Shown piece by piece: positions 14,901-16,244 of a stretch of DNA of 16,244 bases. The translations under genes were made by a program, and so were the position numbers. Under the pieces are notes generated by a model that worked only from the letters and a program-made list of their open reading frames with translations, was not told where the DNA came from and ran no database searches. Source of the stretch: an uncultured Faecalibacterium sp. (GTDB taxonomy: Bacteria; Bacillota; Clostridia; Oscillospirales; Ruminococcaceae); the NCBI GenBank assembly GCA_934518555.1, contig CAKSXW010000046.1:1-16244 (forward strand), written 5' to 3'. Each line of letters begins with the position of its first letter. Within the stretch, counting starts at the first letter, position 1.

Positions 14901-15651
14901 GCCGGAGACTCTGCCGGAACTGTCGGAGCCGGAGGCCGCCCCGGCGGCAGACCCGGCACTGGTGGAACAGCTACAGGCAGGCTTTGCCTGGCAGTACCCG
15001 GCGGCGGCTCTGGCAGAGATCCCGGCCAAGGTCAGCGTGACCAGCATCGTGCACAAGGCAGAACAGACCACCCTGGAGCGGCCTGCCTTCCTGAGCAAGG
15101 AGGGCCTTACCGCCGCCGAACGGGGCACCGCCCTCCACGCCTTTTTGGAGCACGCAGACTTTGCGGCCCTGGCAGCGGCCCTGGATGCCCACACCCTGGA
15201 CCAGGCCATTGCCGCCGAACGGGACCGGCAGGTGGCCCTGCGGCTCACCACCCCGGAGCTGGCAGAAAAACTGGACCTGCCCTGCATCCGCCGCTTTGTT
15301 CAAAGCCAGGCCTTTGTCCGCATCCGCACAGCCCAGCAGGTGCTGCGTGAACTGGATTTTATCACGGCACTGCCGGCCTCCCGGGTGCTGGGGACCCGGG
15401 AAGCCCCTCAAGGGGCAGAAGAAGCCCGGGTGCTGGTGCAGGGCATTGCCGACCTGGTGCTGGTGTACCCGGACCACCTGGAGCTGCTGGACTACAAGAC
15501 CGACCGCCGCAAGACCGAGGCAGACTTTGTGCAGAGCTACAAGGCCCAGCTGGAGCTGTACGCCCAGGCCCTGGACAGCCGCTTTGCCCCCCGGAAGGTG
15601 ACCTACCGGGGCATCTATTCTCTGGAATTGGGCAAGCTCATCGAGGTGTAA
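11965..15651 (+). CDS. addA: ATP-dependent helicase/nuclease subunit A (AddA)
   Basis: 1228-aa UvrD/Rep-family (SF1A) helicase with a C-terminal nuclease; partner of AddB in break resection. Helicase motifs in order: Q motif (TPAQQAAI), Walker A AAAGSGKT (K31), Ia VTFTNAAAAELRARI, Walker B VDEYQDTN (D424, E425), III FLVGDLKQSIYRFR, IV LDANFRSAPQVV, V IMTIHRSKGLQFPVV, VI LLYVALTRAQDKL. The nuclease domain has GIADLV (D1163) and LLDYKTD (D1176, K1178) then QLELYAQAL, so both helicase and nuclease should be active. Its ATG overlaps the addB stop by 4 bp, with AAAAGGAGGAG before it, meaning coupled translation. No U-tract terminator follows; the repeat element downstream is the only structure before the infC promoter. 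Confidence 0.97.
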   Translation: MSEPRWTPAQQAAIQDRGGALLVSAAAGSGKTAVLTERAVRLITDPEHPVDADRLLIVTFTNAAAAELRARIGQALLRRSQQEPGNTALRRQRMLLQRAPICTIDAFCLDLLHKHFQALDIPPDFTPADPGSVAVLRTGALAETLENAYRDPDFCAFADLYGKGRTDKPAGDTILQVYDFLRALPDYPRKLEEFLAPYQQENSFDTTCWQRLLLAQAARYAQAGRELVQAALQDCREDYAQELEAASGKKTPTAVKKALDAVEEKYQDAYQRLEGAGTLLGQVETLARAGQWTPLYDKLTPFVLGMEEAPGLKGMRKRLAGDHKAAIKTRADEAADLFGQVLGLISCSQAEAEADRQMALPRLRALFAAVMDFDARFSAKKKERRLLEFSDFEHFALQLLRSPDGTPTPLCQTIRQNYAAVMVDEYQDTNALQDALYRCLASPAGDDLFLVGDLKQSIYRFRQAEPGIFRQKLDSWPPLPGAAARPRPPEGTPGTDALLALDANFRSAPQVVEGINYFFEQLMTPELGDTAYGDGQRLVCGAPGAYQGSVEVQFLPDDTAETDAAWVADRIRQLVEAGELVREGSTTRPVRYEDCCVLLAARGDFPVYVEALAARGIPVYADARENLMEAPHIRPLIALLKVIDNPAQDIFLAAAMLGPMFGFTDDDLVRLRARGPAPEKPKDPAAGSHRMSLYGAVLQVVQSQDADPFARKVQGFYQQLTALRRMARSVPAEQLLEEIFATTGYLAALGVTENGARRREDARRFAAFCAASGAGGISALVRAIDAAAQAGSIGQDTTPSGGHPGCVSIMTIHRSKGLQFPVVLVADTGRRFNAADLRQPVLLHRDYGVGLRLRPEQGEGAYKTAAYTALTEAHFQELRSEQMRLLYVALTRAQDKLILTVPLGIGKSANPFAKAAAFLAAGAGETLHAQANSFADWLRAALLVHPCGGPLRRLAGNLELPFVDSPGTLTIGIQEAPPEPETLPELSEPEAAPAADPALVEQLQAGFAWQYPAAALAEIPAKVSVTSIVHKAEQTTLERPAFLSKEGLTAAERGTALHAFLEHADFAALAAALDAHTLDQAIAAERDRQVALRLTTPELAEKLDLPCIRRFVQSQAFVRIRTAQQVLRELDFITALPASRVLGTREAPQGAEEARVLVQGIADLVLVYPDHLELLDYKTDRRKTEADFVQSYKAQLELYAQALDSRFAPRKVTYRGIYSLELGKLIEV

Positions 15652-15655
15652 GGGA

Positions 15656-15900
15656 AATACCCCTTCAGTCTGCTCGTTTCACTCGCAGCCAGCTTCCCCA
15701 AGGGGACGCCTTATGGAGGTGCTTTGAACCTTCCCGCCAGAACGAAAGCTGTCCCCTTGAGGGCCGACTTCCCCCGGCCGGGACAGATTCTCCCCGCTCC
15801 GGGGAGAAATGTCACCGTGGGTGACAAAGAGAGGAACAGATGTCGCATAGCGACAAAAGGGGGAGTGTGGCATCGCATCAGCGATGACGGAAGGGGTAAA
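15656..15900. repeat. Composite palindromic intergenic repeat element
   Basis: No gene is seen in this stretch. An outer inverted repeat, CAAGGGGAC (15699-15707) and GTCCCCTTG (15751-15759), is followed by a strong hairpin (TTCTCCCCG/CGGGGAGAA, 15788-15808) and three small hairpins. The wording (cagtctgctcg, gcagccagcttcccc, aaggggacgcc) resembles a dispersed intergenic repeat I associate with Faecalibacterium-type genomes; copy number cannot be judged from one window. Short open frames on the minus strand here carry repeat sequence only. Confidence 0.65.
15809..15890. repeat. Degenerate 30-bp tandem array of small hairpins
   Basis: GTCACC-gtg-GGTGAC (15811-15825), TGTCGC-ata-GCGACA (15841-15855) and CATCGC-atca-GCGATG (15871-15886) start exactly 30 bases apart, each followed by a purine-rich spacer. 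The stems differ in sequence but are each perfectly paired. Confidence 0.75.
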
Positions 15901-15965
15901 ACGGCAGCTAGTGCGTCCTGCTGGATGAAAAGTAATATTTTTCCCTGAAAACGCATAAAAAGTGC

Positions 15966-15994
15966 TTGACAGCGCAGGGCGGCTGTGGTAGAAT
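15966..15994 (+). promoter_or_regulatory. Strong promoter of the infC operon
   Basis: A perfect TTGACA (15966-15971), 17-base spacer, and TAGAAT (15989-15994), with A-rich sequence upstream (15949-15962). Predicted start near 16001, about 190 nt before infC. Confidence 0.9.
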
Positions 15995-16112
15995 AATCGG
16001 GTAAAGAAAGCAGCTACGGCCTGTGCCGCGCTCGCCTTGTGAGGGAAAGGTCCCCCGGGCTATACCAAGTGCAGTTTGTTTTAAGAACAAATTGCGGCTT
16101 TGAGTGAATTTT

Positions 16113-16148
16113 GCGCGGCTGTCCAGAACCTGGGCGGCCGCGTTTTCT
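16113..16148 (+). terminator. Attenuator-type terminator in the infC leader
   Basis: CGCGGCTGTCCAG (16114-16126) and CTGGGCGGCCGCG (16130-16142) form 13 pairs, two of them G-U, around an AAC loop, then TTTT. It lies inside the leader, 46 bases before the infC Shine-Dalgarno, so it should act as a conditional stop. Confidence 0.75.
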
Positions 16149-16181
16149 ATGCCAATTATTGCAACATTATGGATTTTGTTT

Positions 16182-16188
16182 GGAGGTG
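16182..16188 (+). promoter_or_regulatory. Shine-Dalgarno site that fixes the infC start
   Basis: GGAGGTG at 16182-16188, with GGAGG ending 7 bases before ATT at 16194. No ATG, GTG or TTG in this frame sits at proper spacing after it. Confidence 0.8.
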
Positions 16189-16193
16189 CATTC

Positions 16194-16244
16194 ATTATCG
16201 CTACCGCTGGAAAGTCGAAGGAACTGGAGATCAACGGTCAGATC
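16194..16244 (+). CDS. infC: Translation initiation factor IF-3, N-terminal fragment (AUU start)
   Basis: First 17 codons, reading (M)IATAGKSKELEINGQI; the gene runs off the window. SKELEINGQI matches the conserved IF-3 N-terminus (SKDxxINExIR in Firmicutes). IF-3 binds the 30S subunit, blocks premature subunit joining and checks the initiation codon. The best start is ATT at 16194, since GGAGG is 7 bases upstream; AUU starts are a known feature of infC that allows IF-3 to repress its own translation. An in-frame ATG at 16149 exists but lies directly after the terminator stem with no ribosome site, and would place the real Shine-Dalgarno inside the gene. The promoter, leader and attenuator upstream fit an infC-rpmI-rplT operon. 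Confidence 0.85.
   Translation, partial: MIATAGKSKELEINGQI

Larger units (their letters stand above)
16001..16193 (+). ncRNA. infC leader RNA (L20/IF-3 autoregulatory leader type)
   Basis: A structured 5' leader of about 190 nt before infC. Visible elements are a small 5' stem (CGGC/GCCG, 16017-16028), a 10-bp hairpin GCAGTTTGTT/AACAAATTGC (16071-16095), and a terminator stem (16113-16143). GCCGCGC (16025-16031) is fully complementary to GCGCGGC (16113-16119), the 5' half of the terminator stem, so an antiterminator pairing is possible. In Firmicutes the infC-rpmI-rplT leader lets ribosomal protein L20 cause premature termination (family knowledge). I cannot confirm a covariance-model match. 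Confidence 0.7.

Noticed and set aside
15811..15886. CRISPR array
   Set aside because: The 30-bp periodic units are only three, the units diverge in sequence, there are no unique spacers of standard length, and no cas genes are near.
15679..16234. Short minus-strand open frames over the repeat and the infC leader
   Set aside because: They lie on repeat or structured RNA sequence, lack ribosome sites and have no recognisable protein features.

Overview
The window looks like chromosomal DNA of a GC-rich gut Firmicute of the Faecalibacterium/Gemmiger/Subdoligranulum type (Oscillospiraceae). This rests on Gram-positive strong Shine-Dalgarno sites, AddAB instead of RecBCD, a class C sortase with an LPXTG pilin, a Firmicutes-style leader in front of infC, and a degenerate palindromic intergenic repeat of a kind I associate with Faecalibacterium. 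The genus is an inference; no 16S or marker search was possible.

Layout. At 1-678 is the 3' end of pnp (polynucleotide phosphorylase), closed by a bidirectional terminator shared with the convergent pilus cluster. At 758-4340, on the minus strand, lies a compact pilus operon in the order coiled-coil protein, signal peptidase I, LPXTG shaft pilin, class C pilin sortase. A hairpin-plus-U-tract sits between pilin and sortase, and a 12-bp perfect inverted repeat overlaps the likely promoter. At 4629-5373, also minus, is a two-gene unit: a secreted, C-terminally membrane-anchored protein with one InlB B-repeat, and an 83-aa peptide with a clear double-glycine leader. Next comes tRNA-Gln(UUG) with promoter, encoded CCA and terminator.

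At 5767-7107 (minus) is a penicillin-binding-protein-5-like protein whose three catalytic motifs all appear lost, so it is probably a pseudoenzyme. It diverges, from overlapping promoters, from a small metallophosphoesterase (7284-7982, plus). A bidirectional terminator separates that gene from ruvX/yqgF (minus), which diverges from addB and addA (8615-15651). These two overlap by 4 bp and encode the double-strand-break end-processing helicase-nuclease.

From 15652 to about 15900 there is no gene, only an inverted-repeat element ending in a degenerate 30-bp tandem array of hairpins. It is followed by a near-consensus promoter, a ~190-nt structured leader with a terminator hairpin (L20/IF-3 autoregulatory leader type), and the first 17 codons of infC, which appears to begin with AUU.

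How the genes work together: the minus-strand pilus genes should build a single-subunit covalent fibre, with signal peptidase for export, class C sortase for polymerisation and a coiled-coil helper of unknown role. The InlB-repeat/GG-peptide pair next door is another surface or secreted unit, without its transporter in the window. AddAB and RuvX are DNA-repair housekeeping, while pnp and infC are RNA/translation housekeeping. The least explained parts are the double-glycine peptide, the catalytically dead PBP5-like protein, the pilus operator-like palindrome and the coiled-coil protein.
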